Positions 1 through 7,290 of a stretch of 8,438 bases of DNA are shown in pieces (positions within the stretch are counted from its first letter, which is position 1; every line of letters begins with the position of its first letter). Position numbers and translations under genes: made by a program. The notes below the pieces were generated by a model that saw nothing but the letters and a program-made list of their open reading frames with translations, made no database searches and had not been told where the DNA came from. The stretch covers positions 1-8,438 of the forward strand of contig DKOG01000278.1 in assembly GCA_002469915.1 (NCBI GenBank). Reading direction: 5' to 3'. This DNA is from Bacteroidetes bacterium UBA7368 (GTDB lineage: Bacteria > Bacteroidota > Rhodothermia > Rhodothermales > UBA10348).

Positions 1-411
1 GCCAAGCTTGGCCAAGATGGTCACGACCGCGGCGCACGAGTCATTGCATCTGCATTCGCAGATATGGGCTTTGATGTTGATGTAGGGCCCCTTTTCCAGA
101 CGGCCTCAGAGACTGCGCTTCAGGCAATGGAAAACGACGTCCACATCGTTGGAGTGAGCAGCCTGGCAGGTGGTCACAAAACCCTTGTACCCGAACTTAT
201 TGAAGCGCTGCGCCAAGGAGGACGTGATGACATCTTGGTGGTAGCCGGTGGCGTTATCCCCGATCAAGATATTCCACTGCTCTTAGAGCAAGGAGTGTCT
301 GCCGTGTTTGGTCCAGGTACGGTTATTCCCGAAGCGGCCCACGACCTCCTTTCAACACTTCTTGAGCAACTTCCCCGCTCATCTGAAGGAGCATCTCAGG
401 GAAAACCATGA
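1..411 (+). CDS. mutB: Methylmalonyl-CoA mutase large subunit, C-terminal B12-binding domain (5'-truncated by window)
   Basis: The reading frame is open from base 1, so the gene begins upstream and only the last 136 residues are visible. They form the cobalamin-binding domain. The sequence GQDGHDRG at visible residues 4-11 supplies the D-x-H-x-x-G motif, with His8 as the expected lower axial cobalt ligand. S-x-L follows at residues 53-55 and GG at 83-84, at the family spacing of 41 and 27 residues. GPGTVIPEA near residues 104-112 is typical of the mutase C-terminus. Methylmalonyl-CoA mutase interconverts methylmalonyl-CoA and succinyl-CoA in the cytoplasm. The stop codon overlaps the meaB start as ATGA, which suggests translational coupling and supports mutase over other B12 mutases. 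The ATG at 64 is internal, since it would delete the cobalt-binding motif. Whether this belongs to the catalytic large chain or a separate B12 subunit cannot be seen; the large chain is more likely. Confidence 0.93.
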   Translation, partial: AKLGQDGHDRGARVIASAFADMGFDVDVGPLFQTASETALQAMENDVHIVGVSSLAGGHKTLVPELIEALRQGGRDDILVVAGGVIPDQDIPLLLEQGVSAVFGPGTVIPEAAHDLLSTLLEQLPRSSEGASQGKP

Positions 412-1376
412 CCGAAACCATTCAGGACGTGTTCAATGAGATGTCTAAGGGTAATCGCGCAGCCTTGGGCCGTGCTATTACGATCATTGAAAGCAGGCAC
501 AAAAAAGATAAGCTGGGTCGATTACACCTACTAGAATGCTGTAGTGACACATCAAGTGAAACATTCAGGATAGGTATTACAGGTGCCCCAGGCGTTGGCA
601 AAAGCTCGCTAATCGAGCTTATTGGACTAGAGCTAGTGCAGCAAGGCCACCGCGTGGCTGTCTTGGCCATAGATCCTTCTAGTACATCTACAGGTGGTAG
701 CATACTCGGTGACAAAACCCGTATGACCGAGTTGTCCAAAAATGCCTCTGCCTTTATTCGCCCTTCGCCTTCATCTGGTTTGTTGGGAGGGGTCTCAGCA
801 ATGACTCGCGAAACAATCATGCTGTGCGAGGCGGCCGGGTATGATCGTATTCTGATAGAAACAGTGGGGGTCGGTCAGTCTGAAACCAGCGTTTCAGGAA
901 TGGTGGATCAAGTCGTTTTCGCGACAATGACGGGCGCTGGCGATGGACTCCAGGGTATAAAAAGAGGCATCTTAGAAGTCGTTGATCTTGTTGCCATCAA
1001 TAAGGTTGATGGCAACAACGTGGAGCCTAGTAAGCAGTTTTCGACCGCTCTTAAGGGTGCGCTAAGCGTATTGCACGGCGGCCAATCACGTCCAGAGATA
1101 TTCCTGACCTCAACCGTCTCTGATTTAGGCGTAGGTGACCTTATGAGCGGGATTACCCGCTGGATAGACGAAAGTAAATCCTCGGGCCAGTTTACTGCTC
1201 GCCGAGCCAATCAGCTTGGCCACTGGTTTGAAGATGCGCTGGTATACGGAATGGACCGCCACTTGAAAAACAGTCCTGAGCTTGCGCAAAAGTATGAGAA
1301 TCTAAAGGTCAGCGTAGCGCGAGGCGATCTTCACCCAGTGCTAGCTGCCGAAGATCTTATTAAGCACCTGCAATAA
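408..1376 (+). CDS. meaB: Methylmalonyl-CoA mutase-associated GTPase MeaB
   Basis: A 322-residue P-loop GTPase of the MeaB/ArgK (SIMIBI class) family, at the usual length. Visible motifs are the Walker A loop GAPGVGKSS (residues 59-67), AIDPSS (87-92), the RPSPSSG stretch (118-124), ETVGVGQSE (151-159, the Walker B/switch region) and the guanine-specificity motif NKVD (198-201). In this family the protein uses GTP hydrolysis to gate delivery of adenosylcobalamin to methylmalonyl-CoA mutase and to protect the mutase from inactivation. The start is the ATG inside the ATGA overlap with the mutase stop; AGGGA about 10 bases upstream could be a weak ribosome site. The C-terminal part (about 265-322) is the helical dimerisation segment of the family. 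The gene closes the mutase operon: its TAA is followed after 4 bp by the end of the convergent gltX. The older name ArgK (arginine transport kinase) is a historical misannotation of this family. Confidence 0.96.
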   Translation: MTETIQDVFNEMSKGNRAALGRAITIIESRHKKDKLGRLHLLECCSDTSSETFRIGITGAPGVGKSSLIELIGLELVQQGHRVAVLAIDPSSTSTGGSILGDKTRMTELSKNASAFIRPSPSSGLLGGVSAMTRETIMLCEAAGYDRILIETVGVGQSETSVSGMVDQVVFATMTGAGDGLQGIKRGILEVVDLVAINKVDGNNVEPSKQFSTALKGALSVLHGGQSRPEIFLTSTVSDLGVGDLMSGITRWIDESKSSGQFTARRANQLGHWFEDALVYGMDRHLKNSPELAQKYENLKVSVARGDLHPVLAAEDLIKHLQ

Positions 1377-1380
1377 TGAC

Positions 1381-2847
1381 CTAGCCGAGCGTCGAGGCTC
1401 CTGCAGTCAGTCGTCGAACGACGACCTCCTTGCCGAACAGCTCCATCATGCCGTATAAATCAGGCCCAGAACCCATCCCGGTTAGCGTCATCCGAACCGG
1501 AAACATAATGGCTCCCATTCCCACTTCCCGATCAGCAATAAAGGTCTTGAGCGCCGTTTCAAGAGCATTTCGATCCCAAGAATCCAATCCTGATAGTTCA
1601 TTAGCGAAATCAACGAGGAGCGGGGACGAGTTTTCTTTCCAACGCTTCTTACAGGCACCTTCATCATAAGACGTTGGGTCAGCAAACAAGTACGATTCCT
1701 CTAGCAGGTCTTTTTCGAATGAAAGACGCTCCCGCATCAGATCAATAGCCCTTTCCAGATAAGTTGCTTCAATAGCACCATATCGCGACTGAACCTCATC
1801 AAGCAGTGCTGCTGAAAGGTTTTTGGACGAACGAGATCGTACGTATTGCTCGTTGAACCACTTCAGTTTTTGAAGGTCGAACTGTACACCCGCCTGACCA
1901 ACGCGGTCCAGAGAAAATGCTTGAATCAGCTCTTCCATGGAAAATAACTCCGTTTCCGTCCCGGGATTCCATCCTAACATTGCCAGGAAATTGACGAGTG
2001 CAGCCGGCTCATATCCGGTCTCTCGATACTGAGCCACGGAAACAGGTATACCTTGCTTGTCTGCATTGCGTTTTGAAAGCTTTCCTCCCGTCGGACTCAA
2101 GATCAGGGGAAGGTGAGCCATCTGAGGAGCAGCCCACCCCATGGCCTGATACAAGAGAATATGCTTGGGAGTTGATGGGAGCCATTCCTCACCTCGAATG
2201 ACATGGGTAATACCCATCTCATGATCGTCTACGATATTGGCCAAATGATAGGTTGGTAATGCATCTGATTTGACTAATACCTGATCATCCACCGTTTCAC
2301 TCTCAAACGAAACGTCTCCTCGGATAGCATCCGTAAAGGATACCGTTTGCCCCGGATTAATCTTCAGTCGAACCACAAATGGAGCTCCGCTGTCCATTCG
2401 AGTCTTGACTTCTTGTTCAGTCAGGGTTAGCGAATTGGTCATTTCAATCCGCGTAACGTAATCGTAACGGGGGTTTGGGTTTGAATCCGTACGAGTCCGT
2501 TCCTTCATGGACTCTATTTCCTCGGGCGTATCGAAAGCGATATAAGCGTGATCGGCTTCGATGAGTTGCTTTGCAACTGACGCATAAAGCTCTGACCGCT
2601 CAGACTGATGATATGGCCCATATTTGCCACCAACTCCCGGTCCTTCATCAAACGTAATTCCAGCCCACTTCAGGCTGTCCAGAATGTCCTGTTCGGCATC
2701 TGCTACAAATCGAGTACGGTCGGTGTCCTCGATGCGCAGTACAAATACACCACCCTCTTTTCGAGCTAGCAGGTAATTGTACAAAGCCGTTCTAAGGCCG
2801 CCGATATGGAGAAATCCAGTGGGACTAGGTGCAAATCGAACACGCAT
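1381..2847 (-). CDS. gltX: Glutamyl-tRNA synthetase
   Basis: A 488-residue class I aminoacyl-tRNA synthetase that charges tRNA-Glu with glutamate. It starts with RFAPSPTG (residues 4-11), followed by the HIGH-type motif HIGG (14-17). Next come IEDTDRTR (39-46), the YHLANIVDDHEMGITHVIRG region (200-219) and the KMSKS-type loop KLSKR (256-260). The anticodon-binding helical domain occupies the rest, ending with FPVRMTLTG (449-457). No cysteine is seen in the zinc-binding insertion region, so this is the zinc-free type. The frame stays open upstream to 3015, but the ATG at 2847 is chosen because family proteins begin a few residues before the APSPTG motif and the 56 upstream residues look non-coding. 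No clear Shine-Dalgarno sequence precedes this ATG. Discriminating (Glu-only) versus non-discriminating (Glu and Gln) activity cannot be decided from the window. Confidence 0.96.
   Translation of the reverse strand: MRVRFAPSPTGFLHIGGLRTALYNYLLARKEGGVFVLRIEDTDRTRFVADAEQDILDSLKWAGITFDEGPGVGGKYGPYHQSERSELYASVAKQLIEADHAYIAFDTPEEIESMKERTRTDSNPNPRYDYVTRIEMTNSLTLTEQEVKTRMDSGAPFVVRLKINPGQTVSFTDAIRGDVSFESETVDDQVLVKSDALPTYHLANIVDDHEMGITHVIRGEEWLPSTPKHILLYQAMGWAAPQMAHLPLILSPTGGKLSKRNADKQGIPVSVAQYRETGYEPAALVNFLAMLGWNPGTETELFSMEELIQAFSLDRVGQAGVQFDLQKLKWFNEQYVRSRSSKNLSAALLDEVQSRYGAIEATYLERAIDLMRERLSFEKDLLEESYLFADPTSYDEGACKKRWKENSSPLLVDFANELSGLDSWDRNALETALKTFIADREVGMGAIMFPVRMTLTGMGSGPDLYGMMELFGKEVVVRRLTAGASTLG
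1410..1425. repeat. Short perfect inverted repeat in the gltX 3' end
   Basis: GTCGTCG, AA, CGACGAC: two 7-base arms around two bases, inside the last codons of gltX and about 34 bases past the meaB stop. It encodes the Val-Val-Val-Arg-Arg-Leu stretch of GltX, so codon repetition may explain it. No T-tract follows on either strand, so it is not a standard intrinsic terminator, but it could form a 3'-end hairpin in meaB mRNA. Confidence 0.35.
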
Positions 2848-2890
2848 GGCGATTTCAGGATAGCGAAGTGGATACGAAATAGTAGAAGCG

Positions 2891-2899
2891 CAAAATATA
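2891..2899 (-). promoter_or_regulatory. Possible -10-type element upstream of gltX
   Basis: On the minus strand this reads TATATTTTG, an AT-rich island in a GC-rich stretch about 44 bases before the gltX ATG. It resembles the Bacteroidota -7 element TAnnTTTG with one extra base, or a sigma-70 TATATT box. No convincing -35 or -33 element was found at the right distance. The 136-bp gap after the anti-sigma gene makes a separate gltX promoter plausible. The gap also holds the 8-base palindromes CCAATTGG (2912-2919) and AACGCGTT (2960-2967), with no assigned role. Confidence 0.25.
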
Positions 2900-2983
2900 C
2901 CACCCCCCGATCCAATTGGGAGCGTCACCTCAGCAAGACTAGATGAAATGCGTGGCGGAAACGCGTTCAGGCTGTGAACTAAC

Positions 2984-3517
2984 CTACCGGGCAGATTCTG
3001 ATTTATCTGCCTCAATCATGAGCCCGGGTTCAAATACATAGATGTAGGATTGCAGTACTCGGGTTTCTGGAGCATCGAAAAAGACGCGTTCTTCTTCTTG
3101 GGCTAAAAAACTAGTCGTTAATCCATCACCCGTCATGGGCAGGGACAGCCCAACTATAAAAACGGCAGCAACAGCAGCAACTGCGCTTTTCACGGAAATA
3201 GGTCTCCGCGTATTCCATAAGGGCTCTCTATCCTGGATTCGATCTATCTTACTCGCCCCTACCTTTACTTCAGCCAATCGCTGAAAAAATCGATCATCAG
3301 CAGACGGGGGAAGCGCGATGTACTCTTGCCTACTCATACGGCGAAAGAGTAATACGGAATCCATGAGGGATCTAAGTTGGTCATCTTTGGATAGCTGAGC
3401 AAACAAAGCCGCTTCTCGATCTGCGGATAGCTCGCCATCGAGGTACAAGTTCAAATCTTCCTCAAAAGGAAGAAACTCGGAATCCCTAACATCTATGTTA
3501 TCAGTTTGCTTCATCAT
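2984..3517 (-). CDS. Putative membrane anti-sigma factor (zinc-less)
   Basis: A 177-residue single-pass membrane protein. The N-terminal helical part (about 19-62) carries LNLYLDGELSADREAALFA (22-40), the pattern of anti-sigma domains (YLDGELS then an amphipathic helix). The His-x3-Cys-x2-Cys zinc motif of the ZAS family is absent; there is no cysteine at all. One hydrophobic segment, about 111-128 (SAVAAVAAVFIVGLSLPM), is preceded by Arg/Lys, predicting N-terminus inside and a roughly 50-residue periplasmic tail rich in Glu and aromatic residues. The ATG at 3517 forms an ATGA overlap with the sigma-factor stop, with AGGT a few bases upstream, so coupled translation is likely. An ATG at 3538 would add seven residues, and a second ATG lies at 3514. 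Inferred role: holding the co-encoded ECF sigma factor at the inner membrane until an envelope signal. The function rests on neighbourhood and architecture, not on a recognised ortholog. Confidence 0.75.
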   Translation of the reverse strand: MMKQTDNIDVRDSEFLPFEEDLNLYLDGELSADREAALFAQLSKDDQLRSLMDSVLLFRRMSRQEYIALPPSADDRFFQRLAEVKVGASKIDRIQDREPLWNTRRPISVKSAVAAVAAVFIVGLSLPMTGDGLTTSFLAQEEERVFFDAPETRVLQSYIYVFEPGLMIEADKSESAR

Positions 3518-4131
3518 ATCTGGTGGACCTGATTCCATCTTGTGCCCGTCTGCACGCCATGCTCTTTGTTGATAAGCTCTGCACGCCGAGTTTGAGCTTG
3601 ATGCGCTTTCTCGATAAAAAGTCCCAACTTCTTGCGGGCCTTGAATAAACGAGACTTCACAGAGCTAATGGACGTGCGCGTTACGGCAGCAATCTCTTCA
3701 TACGTCAAATTCTGATACTCTCTGAGAATGATGATTTCTCGATAATCCGGTTTGAGTTGTTCTAAGAGGGATGAAATAAACCGAGTTTGCTCGGACTTTT
3801 CCATCTGAGTAAAAGGGGTATCCGGGGCTGGAAGTCGCTCCGAAGCCTCTTGAGACAGCCCTACTTGCCTACCGCCTCTTCGTATAGCGTTCAGACACTG
3901 ATTTCTGGCGATGGTAAAAAGCCAAGACTTGAATGCACTCGTTTTTAAAAGCCGATCTCGATTTTCATAAACACGCAGAAACGTCTCCTGCATCACATCT
4001 TGAGCACTATCTCTATTGAGAAGCATTTTATAACAAAAGGAATACACGGGACCCTTGTACCTATTGTAGATCCCCACAAAGGCAAATTCGTCTCCTGCCT
4101 GAAACGATTCTATGAGGTCGTATTCATTCAT
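3514..4131 (-). CDS. ECF-type RNA polymerase sigma factor (sigma-70 family)
   Basis: A 205-residue group 4 (ECF) sigma factor with only regions 2 and 4. Region 2 spans about 8-85, with the core-binding signature DSAQDVMQETFLRVYEN (41-57) and FKSWLFTIARNQCLNAIRR (67-85), which should contact the -10 element. Region 4 spans about 118-172. Its helix-turn-helix, YEEIAAVTRTSISSVKSRLFKARKKL (144-169), should read the -35 element. After region 4 there is a tail of about 33 residues, longer than needed for the fold, whose last bases overlap the anti-sigma gene. The ATG at 4131 lies next to the conserved start of region 2; AGGAT about 10 bases upstream is only a weak ribosome site. The protein directs RNA polymerase to a specific promoter set, presumably including the divergent region to its right. 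The ECF subgroup cannot be named from the window. Confidence 0.93.
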   Translation of the reverse strand: MNEYDLIESFQAGDEFAFVGIYNRYKGPVYSFCYKMLLNRDSAQDVMQETFLRVYENRDRLLKTSAFKSWLFTIARNQCLNAIRRGGRQVGLSQEASERLPAPDTPFTQMEKSEQTRFISSLLEQLKPDYREIIILREYQNLTYEEIAAVTRTSISSVKSRLFKARKKLGLFIEKAHQAQTRRAELINKEHGVQTGTRWNQVHQI

Positions 4132-4283
4132 AAATGAGCGAATCCTGTAATGTGTCTTCAGCGCTTTATTCCTAAGACAAGCCTCAGCATAATTCGGCTA
4201 CCTGTTGATTATGACCCAAGTGTCCGAGCAAAGTTGCCCCACAACTGGTTTTTTATTCGTAAACCATCAATACTGGGTGGAAA

Positions 4284-4309
4284 CCACGCTTAATTGGAAC
4301 CAACATTCC
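4284..4309 (-). promoter_or_regulatory. Candidate ECF-type promoter for the sigma/anti-sigma pair
   Basis: On the minus strand the same dyad reads GGAAT (4309-4305), 16 bases, CGTGG (4288-4284), nearly the mirror of the plus-strand element. It would start transcription near 4275-4280, leaving a leader of about 145 bases before the sigma ATG at 4131. It would fit autoregulation by the sigma factor, but the long leader and the overlap with the plus element make it less certain. Confidence 0.33.
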
Positions 4310-4322
4310 AAGCTCTGCGTGG
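4296..4322 (+). promoter_or_regulatory. Candidate ECF-type promoter for the chaperone genes
   Basis: GGAAC (4296-4300), 17 bases, CGTGG (4318-4322). Many ECF sigma factors recognise a GGAA(C/T) -35 element and a CGT-containing -10 element about 16-17 bases apart. Transcription would begin near 4328-4332, giving a leader of about 55 bases before the ATG at 4385. Assignment to the adjacent sigma factor is inference from position. Confidence 0.4.
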
Positions 4323-4384
4323 ATGATCCGGCGACCTCGAAAAGGGTCCTATTCGAACCGCACACATTTTTGATTCAAGAACCT

Positions 4385-6403
4385 ATGTTTCTGAGAAGTA
4401 CCTCCATTTCACTAAGCCTGATCACAGCATTGTTGCTGACCTCTTGTTCGGGGCCCTCCGCAACCACAATGGTGGAAAGCACCCCTAATACACCAGCATT
4501 GGCACTAATTGACGGCGAATTCCTCTCTGTCAGCGAGTTTGAAACGCAGTACTCCAAGAACGGTATCGCTTTGCCTGATACTCGTCCCACACAAGACGAA
4601 CTACTCGATTTTCTTGATCGATATGTGAACTTCAGAGCTAAGGTCCTTGAAGCTCGGTTTGCTGGTTATCACCAACGTGACGACTTGATAGCCGAGATAG
4701 AGCAGTATCGCTCCCAAATGGCGCGGCCTTACCTATTGGAACGAAACGTCATTGAGCCGCTCATTCAAGAATTACATGACCGACGTAGTCACGCTGTCGA
4801 TGCAAGCCACATCCTTATTACCATAGGTGAAGGAGCCTCTCCATCAGATACGCTAGAAGCGTATAACAAGCTGACCGATATCCGAAATCAGATACTCGAT
4901 GGTAGTACGTTTGGGACCATGGCGGTACAGCATTCAATGGATCCCAGCGCAAAAGGTGCGCCTGGCTCGGCTGGCTACCAAGGCAACTTAGGGTTTTTTG
5001 GTGGCGGCCGGATGGTCAAAGAATTTGAAGACCAAGCCTTTTCGGTCCCTGTAGATAGCGTATCAAACATCTTTCGGTCACAGTTCGGGTATCACATTCT
5101 AAAAGTGAATGATCGTATGCCCATGCCTTCCGATAGAAAGTTGGCTCATATCATGATCCGCCCGAGGGGTCAAACCGCAGCAGATATGGCGGATGTTGAT
5201 CAACGTTCTTCCCGTGTGCAAACTCAACTTGCCGAAGGAGAGTCCTTTGCGTCACTTGCTCTCGAGTTGTCAGACGATCGCAACTCGGCCCAGAATGGTG
5301 GTGACCTAGGTGTGCTCTCATTCGATTCGGGGCTCCCCTTCGCTTTCAGAGATGCCGCTTTTGCGCTAACTGAAATTGGTCAGACCACCGGCCCCATTCA
5401 GACACCCTTTGGACTCCACTTTATTCAGCTCGTTGAGCTCAATGAGTTCGGTTCGTACGAGGAAGAGTATGAGTCCATCAAAGCTCAGGTAAATCAACTT
5501 CCTCGTTCAAAACAGGCGGAAACGGATTTTTCCCGTGCTCTCCGCTTTGGACAGGGCAGTTCCATTGATAGCGCGATGGTTCGGGGTTGGGTTGCTTCAT
5601 TTACAGCTGACTCCCTATTTCGAACCTTGGCGCAAAACCAAATGGCTGACTCGTCGCTCACCTTCCTTTCACTTGGTGAAACGAAGTATTCTGTTGGCGA
5701 CTTTACAGAGTGGTTTTCAGAAAACAGACTTGCTGATGGAGCGACAACTGAGCTTCGCATTCTATCGATGGCGGATACGTTTTTGAATGAAAAAGCTCTT
5801 GGACAGGAAGTTTCTCTCCTAGAACAAAGAGACGCCTCATTCGGAGCAACCATGAAGGAGTTTCGTGATGGACTCATCCTTTTCCGCCTGATGGAAGACT
5901 CCGTTTGGACTGCTGCGGCATCCGATACGGTAGGTCTCAAGTTGTTCTATGAGGATCACCAAGCCAATTATCAGTTCAACGATCGGGTTCGGGTCTTGTC
6001 CGTTTCTTCCGTTTCGGATTCACTCGTCTCTGACTTTATTAGTCAGTATCGCGAGAATCCCTCGATGGATCTTCTTTCGGAAAACCAAGCGTTAACGGTG
6101 GATACAACGTACGTCGAAAGTCCGAGTGGATCGCTGTATGACAAGGTGTTTGAGATGGAAGAGAATCAAATTTCAGATTCAATTCCCTACAATCGAGGAT
6201 TCATTGTGCTTATCCATGGTGGCGTAGAACCCACTCGTCAAATGACGTTTAAAGAAGCCCGAGCCCTTCTCGTTGGTGAGTATCAAGATGTAGTTGAAGA
6301 GCGGCTCATGACGCGCTTGCGGGCTAAATATGGCATCGTGACCTACCCAGACAACCTTTCCCTTGTCTTTCGATCGGATAATCCGTCCTCAATCAATGAG
6401 TAA
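4385..6403 (+). CDS. Lipoprotein peptidyl-prolyl isomerase/chaperone with two parvulin domains (SurA/PpiC-like)
   Basis: A 672-residue envelope protein. The ATG at 4385 opens a lipoprotein signal: a hydrophobic stretch (about 7-18), then LLTSC with Cys21 as the predicted lipidated residue. Starts farther upstream (ATG 4211, TTG 4205) would bury this signal. A helical segment (about 68-135) resembles the SurA N-terminal chaperone region. Parvulin domain 1 spans about 141-241 (SHILI at 141-145, NLGFFGGGRMV, then FGYHILKV). Domain 2 spans about 253-351 (AHIMI at 254-258, NGGDLGVLSFDSG, PFGLHFIQLVE). The region 531-613 looks like a third, degenerate parvulin repeat. The charged C-terminal segment (about 621-655), FKEARALLVGEYQDVVEE and onward, is typical of the large Bacteroidota PPIC proteins. 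It likely helps fold outer-membrane or periplasmic proteins; catalytic activity is not proven. The gene ends with an 8-bp overlap into the next one, and no strong ribosome site precedes its start. Confidence 0.9.
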   Translation: MFLRSTSISLSLITALLLTSCSGPSATTMVESTPNTPALALIDGEFLSVSEFETQYSKNGIALPDTRPTQDELLDFLDRYVNFRAKVLEARFAGYHQRDDLIAEIEQYRSQMARPYLLERNVIEPLIQELHDRRSHAVDASHILITIGEGASPSDTLEAYNKLTDIRNQILDGSTFGTMAVQHSMDPSAKGAPGSAGYQGNLGFFGGGRMVKEFEDQAFSVPVDSVSNIFRSQFGYHILKVNDRMPMPSDRKLAHIMIRPRGQTAADMADVDQRSSRVQTQLAEGESFASLALELSDDRNSAQNGGDLGVLSFDSGLPFAFRDAAFALTEIGQTTGPIQTPFGLHFIQLVELNEFGSYEEEYESIKAQVNQLPRSKQAETDFSRALRFGQGSSIDSAMVRGWVASFTADSLFRTLAQNQMADSSLTFLSLGETKYSVGDFTEWFSENRLADGATTELRILSMADTFLNEKALGQEVSLLEQRDASFGATMKEFRDGLILFRLMEDSVWTAAASDTVGLKLFYEDHQANYQFNDRVRVLSVSSVSDSLVSDFISQYRENPSMDLLSENQALTVDTTYVESPSGSLYDKVFEMEENQISDSIPYNRGFIVLIHGGVEPTRQMTFKEARALLVGEYQDVVEERLMTRLRAKYGIVTYPDNLSLVFRSDNPSSINE

Positions 6404-7244
6404 CCGTTTCCTGATATTGATTTGGATAGTTGGTTTAGGATTCATGGTCGCCTGTGGTGTTCCAGAGGAGGATCAGTCCTACGTTGCAAGAGTAGGCTCT
6501 GCCACTCTCACCTACTCTGATGTTCAACGATCTCTGGCGAACCAAACGGCTTTTTTAGACTCAACAGATGCTGTTTCTCAGGTTGTTGAGCGCTGGATCA
6601 CCAATGAGCTCTTGTACCAGGAAGCCGTGGATAGGGGTCTTATGTCTGATCCCTCCGTGCAGCGTCTATTAGAAGACAATGCACGTAGCGTAATGGTATC
6701 GGCCATCGTCGACCGAATGACGACCGATGACCTAGAATCAGGACCGGACGAAGACGCTATTCGGACGTATTACGAGCAGCATAGGAATCAACTTGCGCTT
6801 CGGGAGCCCTTTGCACGCGTTCGTCACCTGATCTTTTTGGATGCAGATTCCGCTGAGTCGATCAGAAGCCAAATAGCTGACCTGGATTTAGACGAGTCGG
6901 GTATGGAAGCCTACGCATTGCTATCTGCGAAACATATGCCTGGTGTGTCGGATCCAGATGCGTTCTATCCTCTTAATCAATTGTTTTCGTCTATTCCGCA
7001 AGTGCTCAACACGATTCAAGAGCTGAATCCGGGAGATATTCTACCCGTAATTAGCCACGAGGACCGATATCACGTCATACAGCTTGTACAAAAACTAGAA
7101 TCTGGTGACGTTCCTGACATGGAACTTATAATCGACGATCTCAGAAAAAGAGTCACGATTCAGATGAGGAAACAGTTGTATGAACGACAGGTTCAACGGC
7201 TCCGCACCCGGGCATTGGCTCGTGATGATCTGGAAATCAGATAG
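6396..7244 (+). CDS. Small lipoprotein with degenerate parvulin (PpiC-like) domain
   Basis: A 282-residue predicted lipoprotein. The ATG at 6396 gives a short basic start, a hydrophobic core (about 5-17) and the lipobox FMVAC with Cys20. The frame opens earlier (6363), but that start would put 11 extra residues before the signal. The ATG lies in an 8-bp overlap (ATGAGTAA) with the preceding gene, so the two are probably co-translated. Residues 28-110 match the SurA-type N-terminal layout (ARVGSATLTYSDVQRSL, then ITNELLYQEAVDRGL). Residues about 141-232 keep the outline of a parvulin fold (VRHLIF, late HVIQLVQK), but the GGDLG core loop is missing. It is therefore more likely a chaperone or partner protein than an active isomerase. 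A basic, coiled-coil-like helix (about 243-275) ends the protein. Bacteroidota commonly have such a middle gene between two PPIC genes. Confidence 0.82.
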   Translation: MSNRFLILIWIVGLGFMVACGVPEEDQSYVARVGSATLTYSDVQRSLANQTAFLDSTDAVSQVVERWITNELLYQEAVDRGLMSDPSVQRLLEDNARSVMVSAIVDRMTTDDLESGPDEDAIRTYYEQHRNQLALREPFARVRHLIFLDADSAESIRSQIADLDLDESGMEAYALLSAKHMPGVSDPDAFYPLNQLFSSIPQVLNTIQELNPGDILPVISHEDRYHVIQLVQKLESGDVPDMELIIDDLRKRVTIQMRKQLYERQVQRLRTRALARDDLEIR

Positions 7245-7290
7245 AGAGGATCCTTTTCTGTTCGCTTTCCGGCCGCGCGAATACTAATAC

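Larger units (their letters stand above)
4284..4322. promoter_or_regulatory. Nested inverted repeat in the divergent promoter region
   Basis: Outer arms CCACGC (4284-4289) and GCGTGG (4317-4322) enclose inner arms TTGGAA (4294-4299) and TTCCAA (4306-4311). The asymmetric gaps are 4 and 5 bases and the centre is 6 bases. All 12 pairs are perfect. As DNA this is a dyad suited to a dimeric regulator or to two opposed promoters; as RNA it would fold into an interrupted stem-loop in either leader. Confidence 0.6.
4132..4384. other. Divergent intergenic control region between sigma factor and chaperone genes
   Basis: This 253-bp gap separates the sigma-factor start (minus strand) from the lipoprotein start (plus strand). 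The plus frame stays open here from a TTG at 4205, but the peptide looks like no known protein and precedes a complete lipoprotein signal, so the gap is treated as non-coding. It contains the nested dyad at 4284-4322 and a weak hairpin with T-tract at 4232-4254. Promoters for both directions must lie here unless the genes are transcribed from farther away. Confidence 0.7.

Noticed and set aside
2965..2979. Terminator hairpin after the anti-sigma gene (GTTCA/TGAAC)
   Set aside because: Five pairs with no T-tract on the minus strand; too weak to call.
2848..3015. N-terminal extension of gltX by 56 codons to an ATG at 3015
   Set aside because: Family proteins begin just before the APSPTG motif. 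The extension overlaps the anti-sigma gene, has no recognisable domain and contains a likely promoter element.
4232..4254. Intrinsic terminator: AGTTG/CAACT stem followed by six T
   Set aside because: The stem has only 5 pairs and the T-tract starts two bases after it. No plus-strand gene ends just upstream, so it is more likely chance.
4205..4384. Upstream start of the large PPIase lipoprotein (TTG 4205 or ATG 4211)
   Set aside because: The lipoprotein signal with its lipobox begins at the ATG at 4385. The extra 58-60 residues would block export, and the stretch contains the nested dyad.
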